Below are positions 13,501 to 26,114 of a stretch of DNA of 64,000 bases, piece by piece. Both the position numbers and the translations under genes were made by a program. The notes under the pieces were generated by a model, which did not search any database, was not told where the DNA came from, and saw only the letters and a list, made by a program, of their open reading frames with translations. Position 1 is the stretch's first letter; each line of letters begins with the position of its first letter. Source of the DNA: Brugia malayi (lineage: Eukaryota; Nematoda; Chromadorea; Rhabditida; Onchocercidae); NCBI RefSeq assembly GCF_000002995.4, contig NW_025062476.1, positions 7,367,001 to 7,431,000 on the forward strand, given 5' to 3'.

Positions 13501-16500
13501 TCTGTTAACCTGAAACAAATTTACCTCTCTTCTCCTTCCAATTCTGCAATTCTCCACTCGTTTAGACATTTAACAATTTTTTCCAGATGAATTGCCTTCC
13601 TATTTGCCAATGAAGTGGGCTGGAACATTTCAGACAAATGAAACATTTATCAAAAATCGAAAAAAGGGGAATAATTTCAATACAGAGATAAATTTTTTCA
13701 ACTTAAAAAATTCGTTCATTTTGTAACAAATTAAAAAGAACAAAAGTACAGATTCCGTTAGAAGGCATAGTCTAACATGGATCTCCTTAAAAAATACTGT
13801 ATTCGTCAAATTTCTTGGTTTTTGTTAACAATTAATAACATCAACAGTTAAATAAAAAGTTTTATTAATAAGTTAGCGAAATCTACTAAAACATTAGAAA
13901 AAGCGGTATACTTCTAAAATTTTGCCAATATTCGGCTTTTCAGCTCGTGGAATAAATGTTCGATGAAATGTATTAGATTTCCACAACCAACCACCAAGAG
14001 TACCACGACCATTCACTCGATAACCTTCATCATTCTGTCGCCATAAAGTTCTCTTAAGGATTGAACCAACCTTATGGTGTTTCACCCAAATTACTTCGTC
14101 ATCATCTGGTTCTGCTGCCCAAAGCTCCTGCATAAAAATTCCCACCTTTTTAAGTTGATCGACTTTAATGTCACTGCCCTTTTCATTTGCTAACTTCAAA
14201 AATTTCCATAAGCTAGCAGAGCATTTTACAAAATGATATAAACGATTAGTGGTGATTCTTTTTCTTTTAAAATGACTTCTGTTTTAAAATATTGTTTTGG
14301 TGTAGAAAAAGCTAAGCTAAGAGTGCTCGGAAAATATAACATCCTCTAATATCATTGATCATTTTTTATAATGCACTAAAAACCGTTACCCTTTCCTGCT
14401 TCTTTTTCTTTGTCTCATAACGCTGACGGCGTTCACGATCCTCCACTGTTATACGTATCAGACGAGTGTGTCCCAGAGTGCTCCACCATACATTATGAAG
14501 AACTGGTCGCCGAATCGCACATTCGAAGCGCAGCAACAAATCTTTCAACAATTCAACTGTTGGTGGAGCACTAAGTCCCTACAAGAAATGATAATTCGTA
14601 AAAGGAATTTATATGAAAACGTGATAAATATGCAGCAAAATTCTCACAAAAACCGGACAAACACTGACGCCTAGATATTGCCATATAGTTTGCACATTTG
14701 TCGAAATTAATTTAAATCCAATCATCTTAATTTTATTTCGCAATTTCAATTTTTTTAAATATCTGTTGTCTTTTTGCAAACTGATGGAATAAATAAGAGA
14801 AAAAATAATTGCTAAGCATGACTCGAAGATTCAAAAAAAAAAATCAGAAATTACTTTTTCTAACAAATTACCTTTTTAAAATAATCCAAGCCATCACGTT
14901 TCCATAGTCGATGCATTAAAACTGATGGTATTTTTTGAGCAAAACTTTCCATGGAATTTTGTATTATTTTCCCAATCTGAATGGGTTTTCCAGTAAGAGT
15001 ACGTCCCTTTGCTACCGTCCACTGAAATTTCATGATTCTTTTGAAGCACATTTCTTTATCTAAGTAATACGTTATTTTATTCGTTATAGTAGAAATATTG
15101 ACATCGTAGTATTTGAATTGAAATCACCTCAAACTCTCCTTCGTCCATAAGCGAAAATCTTCCTGACATGTATTTTTTTTTGTCTCTTTCTTTAGCCCTT
15201 TGAATCGGATTTTTGGCATATTCATTCATACTATATTGATTGACATAACGAGACAAGGTATCGCCTTCTCCAAGCCTAAATCCAAGCTCCACAGAAGGGA
15301 CTTCGTCAATATCGCCATTAACTAAAGCTGTATGGAAACTCGTTTCGATTACTTCTTTTTTTGTAATCACTTCGTGAGCTGGAAATAAGACAGATTTTGT
15401 ATGGTTACTGGTTTTAATTTCGCAACTGAAAATCAGAGCAGAATGACATACACTTACTTTGCATGCCAGCTGTCCAGAATGTATCCTTTAAACAGTTTCC
15501 CGTAAATCCCAACAATTCTTCTACTTTGCAGAGTAGCAGATACTTGCTCACTTCAACATGCTTCGTGTAACCAATTGCAACCACTATTCTTTCATCATCA
15601 CTTTCTCGTAATTGACTAAACAACGGCTTTGCCAAAATATCACCCATTCTAACAACTGAAAAAAGATTACTTGTAGCTGGAATCTTTGTGAGTCTTCCAA
15701 AAACACTCAATCGTGACAAGCTTCAGAGTCAACTAGAAAATCTAAAATTTTCAGCCCATGAACCTAACAAAAACGTTTGACTTTGTTTTCACTTTTTTTT
15801 AAAAAAAAATAATTTTAATCCAAGCTAACCGTTATCAGCATGCAAGTACAAATCAGTTTTATTTCTAGCTCTTGCGCTTCGTCCATAGTCACCAGTTAAC
15901 TGCAATGTCATCCGCATATGTTCTTCAATGAGAGGAAGAAGGTCCATAAAAACGGCTGCCAAATGTTTTTCGTATTCGTTCACAGAAAGCATATTCAACA
16001 AAAAATAGAGCTGAGGAAGAGTGCTGTAGTAATGCACAGAACCGTCAATATCGTTCTGCACAAATATACGCCTCACCATAAACCAGTAAAGACGGCCATG
16101 ACGATCGCGACCCAATGGTTTGAAACGCATTGGCATACGCGGCGACCGGTAACCTGGGACTTGACAGTCTGTTACACCGCGTACCTAAAATGATAATTTC
16201 GATAAAGTAAGAGTACGGTGAAAATAAAATGAAGGATAACTAGTAAATGAACATTGCATGTCTTTTCTGCAACTGTGACTCACATGGCTACATCAGTTCC
16301 ATATGCTGTCCTGTTTTATCATACAAGTTAAAGGTACTGAAACCAATGATACCTTATGTAATTCACACACTTGACACAACCACTTTCCATCTGGTACATC
16401 GGCTAAATTTGTGCATGACAGATGATAGCATGCTTCGCAACCGTCACATAGCAGGACATCGCCTGGTTTTCCACATTCACGACAGTGTTCATCTACCGTC

Positions 16501-18678
16501 AGTTTTCCCTCATTTCTAACAATATTCCGGTATTCATTAGTTTGAAAGAAACGATCGCAAAGCCATGAAAGAACTGTAAGTCGTTGTTTCACACCAACAA
16601 ACGGATAATTTCCACTTGCTGCTTCAAGAACTTCAGCAGGAAAACGCTGCGGATCGCTTTCCAAATATTGGCGAAGTACCTGAAGCAAAGAACTATAGTA
16701 CAGTTTTTTGAATCCAATCCTTGAGATCTGTTAATAACAAAAAAAAAAAAAAAAAGGATGTTTTGAAACTTATTAATGAAAAAAATAAATAGACATAAAA
16801 ACTTTTTTTAACAATACAATATGTATTTCAGATAAGAAATTCCTTCTTTCAACTTTCTAGCTCCTTCTTTTTTCATCCTAGAGTATCCTCTAATTCTCAG
16901 TTTACTGCCCTCCTTACATTTTTTCTTGTAGTTACCTCGGCATATGTCATTGGTTCAAGCAGCTGAAGCATGATGTTAAAACTATTGTTTGTGTCCTGAA
17001 CTGATAAGATGATCTGCTCATCATCATCGTCCTTTAGCGACAACTTCAACAGAGCGATATGTATTTCAGCCAAGAGATTTGTTTGACCCTCAGTACTTAA
17101 AGCAGCGCAAAAATCTTCGAAAAGAAATGGAGAAAGTCGAATTGCTTGATAGTACCACCGACAAGTTTCATAAACCTGCAAGGTTTACTTAAGATAGTGA
17201 GGAAATATGCGAATTTTTACCAATATTAAGGCCAATACATCACCTGATCTGCCATGGTGAAAAGCGTGCCTCAATGATTTCTGATCTGAACACGTAGGAT
17301 TGCTTATTAGCTTATAAAAATATCGTTTAATCAGTGACAATGAATTATAAATTATACCAATGCTATTCCAACCTTTATAACAGCTCATTTTCTTAATGAT
17401 TCAGTACCTCAAGAGCATCAAACAAATATTTCTCATCGATCAATAAATCTTTGCTTCCTTTTGGTAATTTCAATATTGGTAATTGTTCTGCAGGAATTTC
17501 AAGCCATGGGCATTCTATAAATTTATTTTATGGAACAACAAATATTGACGAAATGAAAATTGAAACAAAAGCATGGATCTACCAATTTGCAGGGAAACCT
17601 ACCGACAGATTCATCTGTCTCATAAAGCGATGCACCAGGTGTTGGAACCCGACTCGCCACGGATGATGTCTCCTCTATCTCTTCATCTTCAGCTTCGTCT
17701 TCGAAATCCATTGCTGCTGAATCTATCATTAATTTGTTTACAAAATAAATTTCAAAGAATGAATATTCGGGTGAATCTGAACAAATTATTATAAAGCTGA
17801 ACTAGTTAAGATGGCAACAAGTCTTTTACAAGGTTAGCGTTTCTATTTTCTGCATGGATGTAAAAATTGAAATTCTAATACAAAACAGCGAACTTCTTTG
17901 GGCAGTGGAAGTATCACTATCGAAACCATCTGATGAGTCGGTGTAGTAGTCAGGCCTATCATATTCTTCATCACTTTCATCCCAAGCTTGTCGATTTCTG
18001 AAACATAATGATCGAGTTCTCAGCTTTATTTGAATATAATCGACGAATAATCACTGAATATACTGTAGATATTCAAATAGTCTTTCTATGAAGCCGCATC
18101 ATCTAATTTATTGATTGATATGTGGATTGGACAAACTCTCATTGAAGATACAGTAGGCGTTCAAAAAGGCGCTTTTTGAAAAGCTACCCATTAGCTGATA
18201 TATAAAAAAGTAATATTCACTTTTGGAATTTAAATATTTGAAATTTTTTCCAAACAATTTTACCTCGAATTCGGCCATTCAATTTGAATAAAAACTTCAG
18301 AAATGATACGAAAAAAAGTATGAAAATAAGCCATGGCGTAAAGTAATGAAACTATTTCAATTACTTTTAGTAGACAAATAGTAAAAAAAGGAAAAAATAA
18401 TCGCCCTAAAAAGCCTCTGGTAATATTGCAGCCATATAGCTGTTGCATTGAAATAAGCAACTAACACTATTCGATATATGTGAAAGATTTTGCATTTACT
18501 CGAACTAGACAGAATTAAATTACTCTCTGGATTTTGAAGTTTTCGTTGATTTTGATTTCATCGAAATACCAGTGAGTTTTGCACGTCCTCGATTACGACC
18601 ATAGCATGATGGTGATGATTTAGCTACTGTTTTTCCGGCTGAACTTCGACCACGACCTCGAGGTCTACCACGAGGCAT
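1541..18678 (-). CDS. nurf-1: NURF-1 (NURF301/BPTF), large subunit of the NURF chromatin-remodelling complex; 41 exons
   Basis: The gene encodes the scaffold and histone-reading subunit of the ISWI-type remodeller NURF, acting in the nucleus. Conceptual splicing gives about 2217 residues, close to the size of nematode NURF-1. Domains in order: AT-hook-like N-terminus (MPRGRPRGRGR); acidic stretch; DDT domain about 150-260 (DLLIDEKYLFDALE); PHD finger 1 about 311-353 (HCREC...CQVC); WHIM motif near 380-392 (DRHGRLYWF); low-complexity middle; basic coiled coil about 1690-1780; PHD 2 about 1960-2008; PHD 3 about 2018-2062; bromodomain about 2075-2195 (NARIFNS holds the expected acetyl-lysine Asn). 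Exons, 5' to 3': 18678-18524, 17997-17882, 17722-17603, 17514-17408, 17175-16936, 16679-16353, 16184-15830, 15655-15458, 15378-15128, 15021-14872, 14578-14390, 14193-13912, 13619-13525, 13344-13205, 13036-12853, 12566-12432, 12067-11929, 11750-11549, 11313-11131, 11021-10748, 10574-10469, 10208-10002, 9819-9700, 9350-9308, 9173-9088, 8774-8694, 8517-8375, 8209-8095, 6911-6838, 6663-6602, 5559-5390, 5195-5071, 4930-4758, 4440-4319, 4202-4001, 3806-3784, 3698-3475, 3251-3119, 2657-2551, 2223-1994, 1806-1541. All phases agree. The acceptor at 14193 is atypical (GAAG), and exons may be missing in the 8094-6912 intron. Confidence 0.93.
4747..4758 (-). promoter_or_regulatory. nurf-1: Isoform switch: donor followed by an in-frame stop in nurf-1
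   Basis: The exon 4930-4758 ends at a GTGAGG donor in phase 1, which joins in frame to the exon starting at 4440. If this intron is retained, the frame reads three more residues (SEA) and stops at TAA 4749-4747. That product would have DDT, PHD 1 and the coiled coil but lack PHD 2, PHD 3 and the bromodomain. The stop is seen directly; use as an isoform is inferred. Confidence 0.45.
5560..6601 (-). other. Long nurf-1 intron (about 1.04 kb)
   Basis: This intron joins exons 6663-6602 and 5559-5390 (phase 1 on both sides). I see no extra exon that would keep the frame, and only poly-A/T and C-rich short runs (near 6513-6528). Confidence 0.6.
6912..8094 (-). other. Longest nurf-1 intron (about 1.18 kb), possible internal start region
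   Basis: This intron separates exons 8209-8095 and 6911-6838 (phase 0). It has richer composition than most introns here. A minus-strand open stretch at about 7442-7370 follows an AG and could be an alternative exon or the leader of a C-terminal isoform, which is known for Caenorhabditis nurf-1. No conserved motif confirms it. Confidence 0.3.
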
Positions 18679-18680
18679 TT

Positions 18681-18682
18681 CT
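18681..18682 (-). promoter_or_regulatory. Candidate spliced-leader acceptor of nurf-1
   Basis: On the minus strand an AG (CGACAG) ends two bases before the chosen ATG. Nematode trans-splice acceptors commonly lie this close to the start. The upstream pyrimidine tract is weak, so this is an inference. It supports 18678 as the start, together with the AT-hook-like N-terminus. Confidence 0.4.
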
Positions 18683-20283
18683 GTCGAATTCAAAAATATT
18701 GCGTTAAAATCTCTTCCAAAATTGTTGTACAGTTAATACCTGTATATCTCTATAAAGTGCTAAAACAACACAGATTAAAGTTTTATCACAAATACTTGAA
18801 ATAAAAAACATGCAATTTGTGCACGAACGACAACACATGGTCTCACATCGATGCATCATCGTATCGCCACGTATAACTTTATGCAACATATATCCTTTAT
18901 GCAACATTTTACTTCCCACACTTATTAAACCAATCTATTATGAACACATAACCGGAAAGGGGAAAGACTTGTTTTTTCTTCAAATTATTTATGAATTTTA
19001 TAAATTCCTAATTTCTGTCTCCTTTTTTATTAATAGAAAATTCTCTGAAAGAAAAAAAAAAAACCGTGAAATTGTATAACACAGTATTCGATCGTTATAT
19101 GATGACAAAATGATATAAGTTTGTTATAAAAGCATAATCATAAATAAAATATAGTTCAATGATCACATATATACATATGTATGCATTCTTTTCAGAAATT
19201 TATGATAAACATGCAACAAAGAAATAAAGAAAAAACAAATATGCAAATTAAATGAACAAATGTGAAAATTCTTGTTTTTTTAGCATGCATGTATATAATT
19301 GAGTGAATAATTATTATATTTACAGATAAATTATCCTGAAAAATCTCACAATTAAGAGGAAAAGATCAGAAAGTTTTCTTTTTTCCTCTTTTATGCACAT
19401 ATTACAAAGATGAAATGAGATGATCAATTTGAGCAAATACTATGTATGTCTTTATCATTCCATACCCAATACATACATACATACGTACACGTACACACAC
19501 ACACACACACACATATAAACATAATATACGCATACGTTATGTACGTACTACATATACACGCACACACGCACATATATACAAACATACACTTCACACACAC
19601 ATACATACACAGCACATAGACACACACACACACACATACATACATAGCAGATAGACACACACATACGTAGCACCTGCAATACAGCCCTACTGTGCACACT
19701 TCGAAATGAAATCAGTCGCTCAAAGCGCTGAAACTAATCAATAGATGTGTGTGTGTCTTACACACAGTGTGTAGAGAGGAAGAGAAGAAGAGTGCCATAA
19801 TTGTGTTTTAAATTTTATACTAAAATTAGTTCAATCGGAAAATTTCATTTCACCAAATTACTGTAAATCTTAGAAGAATAATATAATATTCCACTTCTCA
19901 ACAAATCAATCATTTTCGCTTATCTTCGAATAAACAATTTTCCGTGGTTTTTCGTTGTAAGATCATTCGAGGGAATGTAAATTATGGCGCTGTAATTTTA
20001 AATATGAAATTGCTTCCTTTCCTTTTTGCTTTTTTTTCTGTTGCTGAATGCGTTAGAATAAATTGTTGCTATTATTTTTATTTCTAACATTAATTTTAAC
20101 ATTACTTATGGGAGAAATGATAATTATAATGAAATTAATTTTTCTTTGAGATTGAATGAGCTAATTAAAGGTAATTTTCATTACTATTTAATACTATTTA
20201 ATGTTAATTAGTTTATGAGAAATTAAGTGTGAAGTGGATAAGAATATATTTTACCTTATTATATACTTTGAAGGAATTACACT
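18683..20283. other. Divergent intergenic region between nurf-1 and the coiled-coil gene
   Basis: About 1.6 kb lies between two genes transcribed away from each other, so it probably carries both promoters. Apart from the microsatellite at about 19465-19675 it is AT-rich, with no recognisable exon. No TATA or initiator site can be called reliably. Confidence 0.6.
19465..19675. repeat. CA/TACA compound microsatellite
   Basis: Runs of (AC)n alternate with (ATAC)n and CGTAC variants over about 210 bp. A GT-rich patch at 19745-19770 may be a small inverted counterpart. The apparent open frames on both strands (19424-19699 and 19442-19654) are artefacts of the repeat. Confidence 0.9.
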
Positions 20284-21881
20284 ATGGCTAGTGAAGTAAA
20301 TGAATTAATGGAGCTGTTGAATTGTATCATACAATTTGAAACGGATATTAAAACTGAGAACAATGAGGTACATTTTAACGTATATCAAAATTTATTGTTT
20401 ACATTTGCGTAAACCGTAGAAATTTGTTAAAATAGTGTACATTGTTTTATACTTGAATAGACCACCTATTATTTAAGCGTGATATTTCTCATTTCACAAA
20501 TTACTCATTTGTAGTTCTAGCTACACGTGTCATATCTTTATAGTTACCTTCTAAGGTAAGTATAAAAATTATGCACTGAAATGCTACAAAATGATAGCAT
20601 TTTAAAGTATTTAATGTTGAAATGGGTTTTGTTATTCCTTTTAATTAATAGACATGTAACTATCGTACTTACATTTTATTCTGTTTTATTAATTCACCAA
20701 TGCGTCATTACGGGGACAGCGTGTTTGTGGACTTTCACCTCTCTCTGCATGGATAATTATCGACAATGATAAAAAAATCCCAAATTATTTTGAGTAAATT
20801 TGAGCTTTTCTTTTCGCAGTGATTGCACTTTTTTGTCTTTTGGTTTTCTGAAATTTATTTCCCCTTTGTTTAGGCTGAAAATTGGCGTCAATATCTTATT
20901 AACGAGCAGGAAGTGAAGAAGTTTGTAAAAGTGAAGCAGAAACAGCACAGTGCGTTGCGGAGTGTGTAAATTTGATAATTCGTTCGTTCAGATTCTCAAG
21001 TTGAATAAGTAATCAATTAATTACTTAAATCCTGAACCTTACCTGTTGTTTTTCGATGTTTTTAGATTCCGAGAAAGAAGTGTCGCGATTGCGTGAACAG
21101 ATCTGGAAGGCCAAGAAGGATTTCGATTATTGCGACAAGCAAATAACGGAGTACATCACAGCAATCGAAGCTGCTCAGTATGAGCTCGATGAATTGAAAC
21201 AAGAAGGCAAAGGTTATTCGGTTTATATTCAAATTTGTGGAACACTATCATAAATTTAAAAATGTTGAAGTTGCAGATTTCGATAAAATATTCACTGTGG
21301 TAGAGGAGAATATTATGGAATGCATTTTGAAAACCAAGATTCAAATCTACAAGCAAACTCAAGAGGATAAAAAAAGGTAACTAGTTTTCTTTTCTGATAT
21401 CACTTTTATGTCAATAGTTTTTAGTAAATGATCTGGAAATTTTCCATCAGTCTTGTGGGAAGAGCTTTAATTAATTTTAGATGAAAATTGAGTTTGTCTT
21501 TTCTTTCCTTTTTTGTTGCAGAATTTGTTTTTCACTTTTCATTGTGGCTTAGGTTACAACAGCTGTATATTAATGAAATAAAAAGAAACATTTTTCTCAT
21601 TCGGTCCATGTAACGGATTGAGCTTTTTCCAAAAACTGGGTATATGATTATATTTGGAGTATGGTTTAATGAAAGATTCAAAAGCAGCTTTAAACATTCC
21701 TCAACCAAATTTTTTTCTCTTTTATTTGCAATATTTTGATTTTAGAATTGATTTCAGAATTGTTGCTAAGTTAGAATTACTCGATTGTGTCGACAGTTTA
21801 CCATGCCAGGAAGACGTATCAGCTGTTCAAACACATAACGACACGTCAACTTCTTTCGCTCATCAATCTCTTGAAATTTAA
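20284..21881 (+). CDS. Unrecognised 184-residue coiled-coil protein; 5 exons
   Basis: Exons 20284-20367, 20874-20961, 21066-21212, 21277-21376 and 21746-21881 join in phase and end at TAA. The N-terminal third is a short helix-like segment (MASEVNELMELLNCIIQFE). Residues about 30-140 are strongly coiled-coil, rich in Lys, Glu and Gln (SEKEVSRLREQIWKAKKDF, ITEYITAIEAAQYELDELK). The C-terminus is a polar, non-helical tail. There is no signal peptide or membrane segment. Exon 2 has two donors eleven to twelve bases apart (after CACA or CGGA), both phase 1; I chose the second because it keeps the heptads continuous. Exon 5 has tandem acceptors 12 bp apart, at 21746 and about 21758. Size and layout would suit a small structural or kinetochore-type coiled-coil subunit, but no family signature supports that. 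The start is the first ATG of the frame; the upstream acceptor is not clear. Confidence 0.72.
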
Positions 21882-24621
21882 TTTCCAAATTCATAAATTT
21901 CATTTCTTTGAGATGAGCATTTATTTACAGATCTTATTTTTCTAAGTTCTTTCATATCTTGGAAGCAGCTCTTCTGTATATATCGTTATAACGATTGATT
22001 TAGCTAAAATGCTGATCTTATAAGCTTCGCCATGTCATGGTTATTATATATAATATTACTATTCATTATAACACAATATCTCAAGTTATGCTCGAGAGGG
22101 ACACTTTCAATATTGAGATTTACTGTTAAATTGACTTTAGTTAATTTCATCATTTATAGAGACAGTACGTTTTTAAACATAATTTCTCCACTTTCAATTT
22201 CTTAAAAGCTGCATATTAAAGTAATACATAATACTATGGTAAATAATAATGATTAAAAACTGATACCTTCCTGCAACTATATTATGTCAGTATTGAAATT
22301 ATGAAGCATTTTTGTGCGTGATGCCTTTGATGCACTTGTTAATTCACATTGTTTTGATATCGTTTTTCATTTTGCTCCTTAACTAAATTATAGTTGTTGT
22401 GTGGAAATATGGGTTAATCAAAATCCTGCTTCATTCGCTGTTTTTAAATATCTAATTGTTTTTTTCCTCCATTAATTCGAAATTGTAAAAATTATTTATT
22501 ATTCACATTTGTGAATGCATGTTTTTTTCTTTCTTTCAGCATAACATATAAAAATAAATATTAATCTTATTGATTCTTGAAATTTTCATGACTATTTTTG
22601 TATTTTTTATTTCTGTTTTCTCATATTAATTTAGTTACTCCTTTTATTCATAACTTCCGCTCAGGCTTTTCTTTTTTTTTGTTGTTATTTTTTCAACTTT
22701 ACCAGTTATTTGTGATGAACAATAGGAAATAGTTTCGGCATTTAATGAAAGCTAGGAAATGAAAAGAAAAAAAACTTGAATAATTACTGATTGTGAAAAA
22801 AGTTGAATTGTATATCCTTTGAATGAAAGTTTTTGCCGAAAATTTTTACCGGTATAATGGTGTTGATTTTGTGAAAAAGTACTATCAAAACTGAAAGAAT
22901 AAATTTTTATTTATTTTTTTTACTTTTATTTCTTTTTTTATTTAATTTAATTTTATTTATTTATTTATTTTTTTTTTTTTTGAGGTTACTGACCTTTTCT
23001 TTTGAAAACTTGTTTTGTAATTCTTTTCGCTAAAAAAGAAAAAAAGGGAAAAGAAAAAATAGGGTCGGAAGGGAATAGTGATCCTGAGAGATACATAAAT
23101 TTTGCTTTTATATATTAAACTTATTTTGAAAAAAAGAAATGATTCAGCAGTTTTTATTTAGAAGAAAAACGAAGAGGAAAAATTTTTCATCTATTGTTTC
23201 ATTGGGTCATCGTAACTTTTTCCTTTTTTTTCTGGAATATTTCATTTGATAATTTCTAGTAAATCGATCCGAATTCGTAATAAAGTAGCAATACTTCAAC
23301 TATTAATCATTTTTATCATTTTCATCAAACAAATAATTAGTGTTTTATGGGAAAGAAAAAAATGGGAGGGGGATAAAGAAAAAGGGAGAGAAATGAAAAT
23401 GCAATGTTTTCTTGGCCTATCATTAAGAATGAAGCGATTTATAAGGTAAATTAATCATTTATATAAATCAAAACTTTTCCTAAAATTTCATTTTTACTCG
23501 ATCTATTTTGGTTGTTTAAGTTTATCATTAAAAGAGTGGAGGAAAAGTTTTTTGTTTTTCAGACTTTAATGAACAAATTTCATATTAAATTTATTATCAA
23601 TCTCAATGGCCAACAAATGTATCTCAATATATAGCAGTAGATTTATTGAAGTGGAAAATTTGGGACATTAATTTGTTAAAAAAGAAAAAAAACCAAAAAT
23701 TTTTTAATAAATTTGTGTGTTTTTTACTTTTTATTCCTTATTTATTTTTTATTTTCTTACTGCTGAAAAGTTAAAGAAATATTTCGAGGATTTCAAATGA
23801 CTGAAAATATTCTTTTTTTAATTTCTTTTTCTTTTGGAATTTTATCCTTTTAATGTTATTTCTTTTCATTGTTTACATTTCCTCCCTTCTTTTCTTTCAT
23901 TTTTTTTTTTTTTAATTTTTAAATGAGTGTAAACTTCTCTATCAAATTCATATAAATGTATATAGGAAAAAAAAATGAAAAGAAGAAAAAGAAATAAAAA
24001 GTGACAAAATTTCATTAAGATGAATTAATTCGTCGGAACACAACGATATACAATTCATTTTTCTTTTCATTTTAATCTTATCAAGAAGCGAAAAATTTAT
24101 CATAATTCAAAACTTCGCTGATGCATGCCTCATTTTCATGTCTTTCGGGAATTTTTACGTTGTAGGAATAATAGCCAATGATTTTTTTCTAAACTCATTC
24201 ATGAAGAATTATTCTGTTATTTCAAAAAAATAGAAATAATTGTTTATAAATATTTTAATGCCAAAGATATCTTAAAATTTTAATTTTAAAATATACAACA
24301 TTATTTTCTTTATAAATTTATCTGTCACATTTTTCGTTTCCAGCATAATTTGTACTCGTTTATGTTATTTTATGTTATCATTTCCTAGAAATAAACAAAT
24401 ACAAAAATAATACAATGAGATTTTCATTTGTGTTTTACAGATATGTGAAAAGAAATAAAGAACGAAACAAAGAAATAACATAAGAAATAATTATTTATTA
24501 ATTATTTACTGAAAAAAAAGGGGAAATATTTAAAAATTTTAGTTTAAGAAATGTATGAAATATTATTAAATATCATAAGTAAATCTAATCTTAACCTTAT
24601 TTTCAAAAATTTTTTATTTCC

Positions 24622-24688
24622 ATATATATATATATATATATATTACTTCTATCCTCCTTCTCCTTCTCTCTCTTTCTCTCCCTCTCTC
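24622..24688. repeat. (TA)n followed by a CT-rich tract
   Basis: About 11 TA dinucleotides are followed by a 40-base pure pyrimidine-type tract of TCTC and CCTT words. Confidence 0.85.
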
Positions 24689-25744
24689 AAACTTTGAAAA
24701 CTTTTTATTTTAACATAACTTTATTTCGCATACAATTAATTTAGATCTTTAATTTGTAATTTGCATCGTTCACTTTTTATCGATCGTTTTATTTTAAAAA
24801 ATTTTGTTTTTGTTTTTTTTTAAATAGTGTATCATGAAATTTTATTTCTTTTATCAAATTTTAAAGATTTAAAATATTGTTTACAGTTAATAGAATAGTA
24901 TATTTGAGAGGAAGAAAAAGTTGTAATTAACAATTCTTTTAATCCATCTTTTCCTCATATTTAAATTATTGTCAAAAAAAAAATTGTTTTTTTTTTTTTT
25001 TTTTTTTAAAATCACAATCAATGAATGGTAAATATATTTCTCATTAATTTTACCTATTGATTTCATTTATTTATTTATTAAATCATTATTTTCAATATAT
25101 CTATTTACACGGACATTTCTTGTTTTTCTTTTCTGATTAATGAAAAAGTTTAAAAAGAAAAAGAAATCTCAATAAAATTCTCAATACAATATAAAAGCAA
25201 TTCCTTATTTTTTTCCCTTTTTTTCCAATTCTTTTCATTATTATCATAAATGTTATCAATGATTTGTTTTTTGTGACACAATTGTTTCAACAGAACATTA
25301 AATGAATTTAATCAATTGTCAACAACGGACTGATTGGTAGTTGAATTTACAAAAATCATTCTTATAAAAATGATTTATTAATTTCTGATAGTTAAACAAC
25401 AAATAAATGAAACTTTCTTCAACAAATTAGTTTCTAATCATTTTTTGCAGATGTGCCAAAAGATTTGAATAAATTTTTTGTCACTTTTTGAAATAACACA
25501 TTCGTTTTTTTCGTTCCCATTGAAAATTTACTTTGAAATATTTCATGATTTGATTGTGCTAAGGAATTTTCATAATTTTATAAAAAATATTAAAATATTT
25601 GATATTAGCGTTATGATCATGAAATTGCTGAATATCTTAATACGTGATAAGGGCTCTTTCTAATCACTATCATGAACTTGAGAGAAATCTTACTATTTGA
25701 TATGGATTCTAATCGTTATCATGAAATTGAGAAATATTTTAATG

Positions 25745-25844
25745 TGATAAGGATTTTAATCTTTATAAAATTCCAACCAAATATTAGTGATAAATGATAA
25801 GGATTTTAATCTTTATAAAATTCCAACCAAATATTAGTGATAAA
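25745..25844. repeat. Perfect 50-bp direct duplication
   Basis: Two abutting identical 50-base copies, beginning TGATAAGGATTTTAATC, lie at 25745-25794 and 25795-25844. A diverged relative (ATCGTTATCATGAAATTGAG-type words) lies just upstream at about 25650-25745. Confidence 0.9.
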
Positions 25845-26114
25845 TTTGGCGACAAATAAGTGCTTTACTTTCTATTCCTTATTTGTGAAATTTTTTTACT
25901 TTTACCTTTTTTTACCTTCATTTACCTATATTCATTTACCTGTATTCTAATTATCATACAGAATTATCTTTTTAGTACTAGAATTAAAATATTTAAAAAT
26001 ATTTTTTGCAAAATGGTCTAATAATAATATATTCATTACTTTTATTTAAATCATATAAAAATTTTAAGTTTCTTCAAATAGCAACTCTGACATATTAATC
26101 ACTTTTTGTTGAAG

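Noticed and set aside
19424..19699. Open frames on both strands over the CA repeat, one looking Cys/Val-rich
   Set aside because: The frames are a direct consequence of the dinucleotide/tetranucleotide repeat and have no exon structure.
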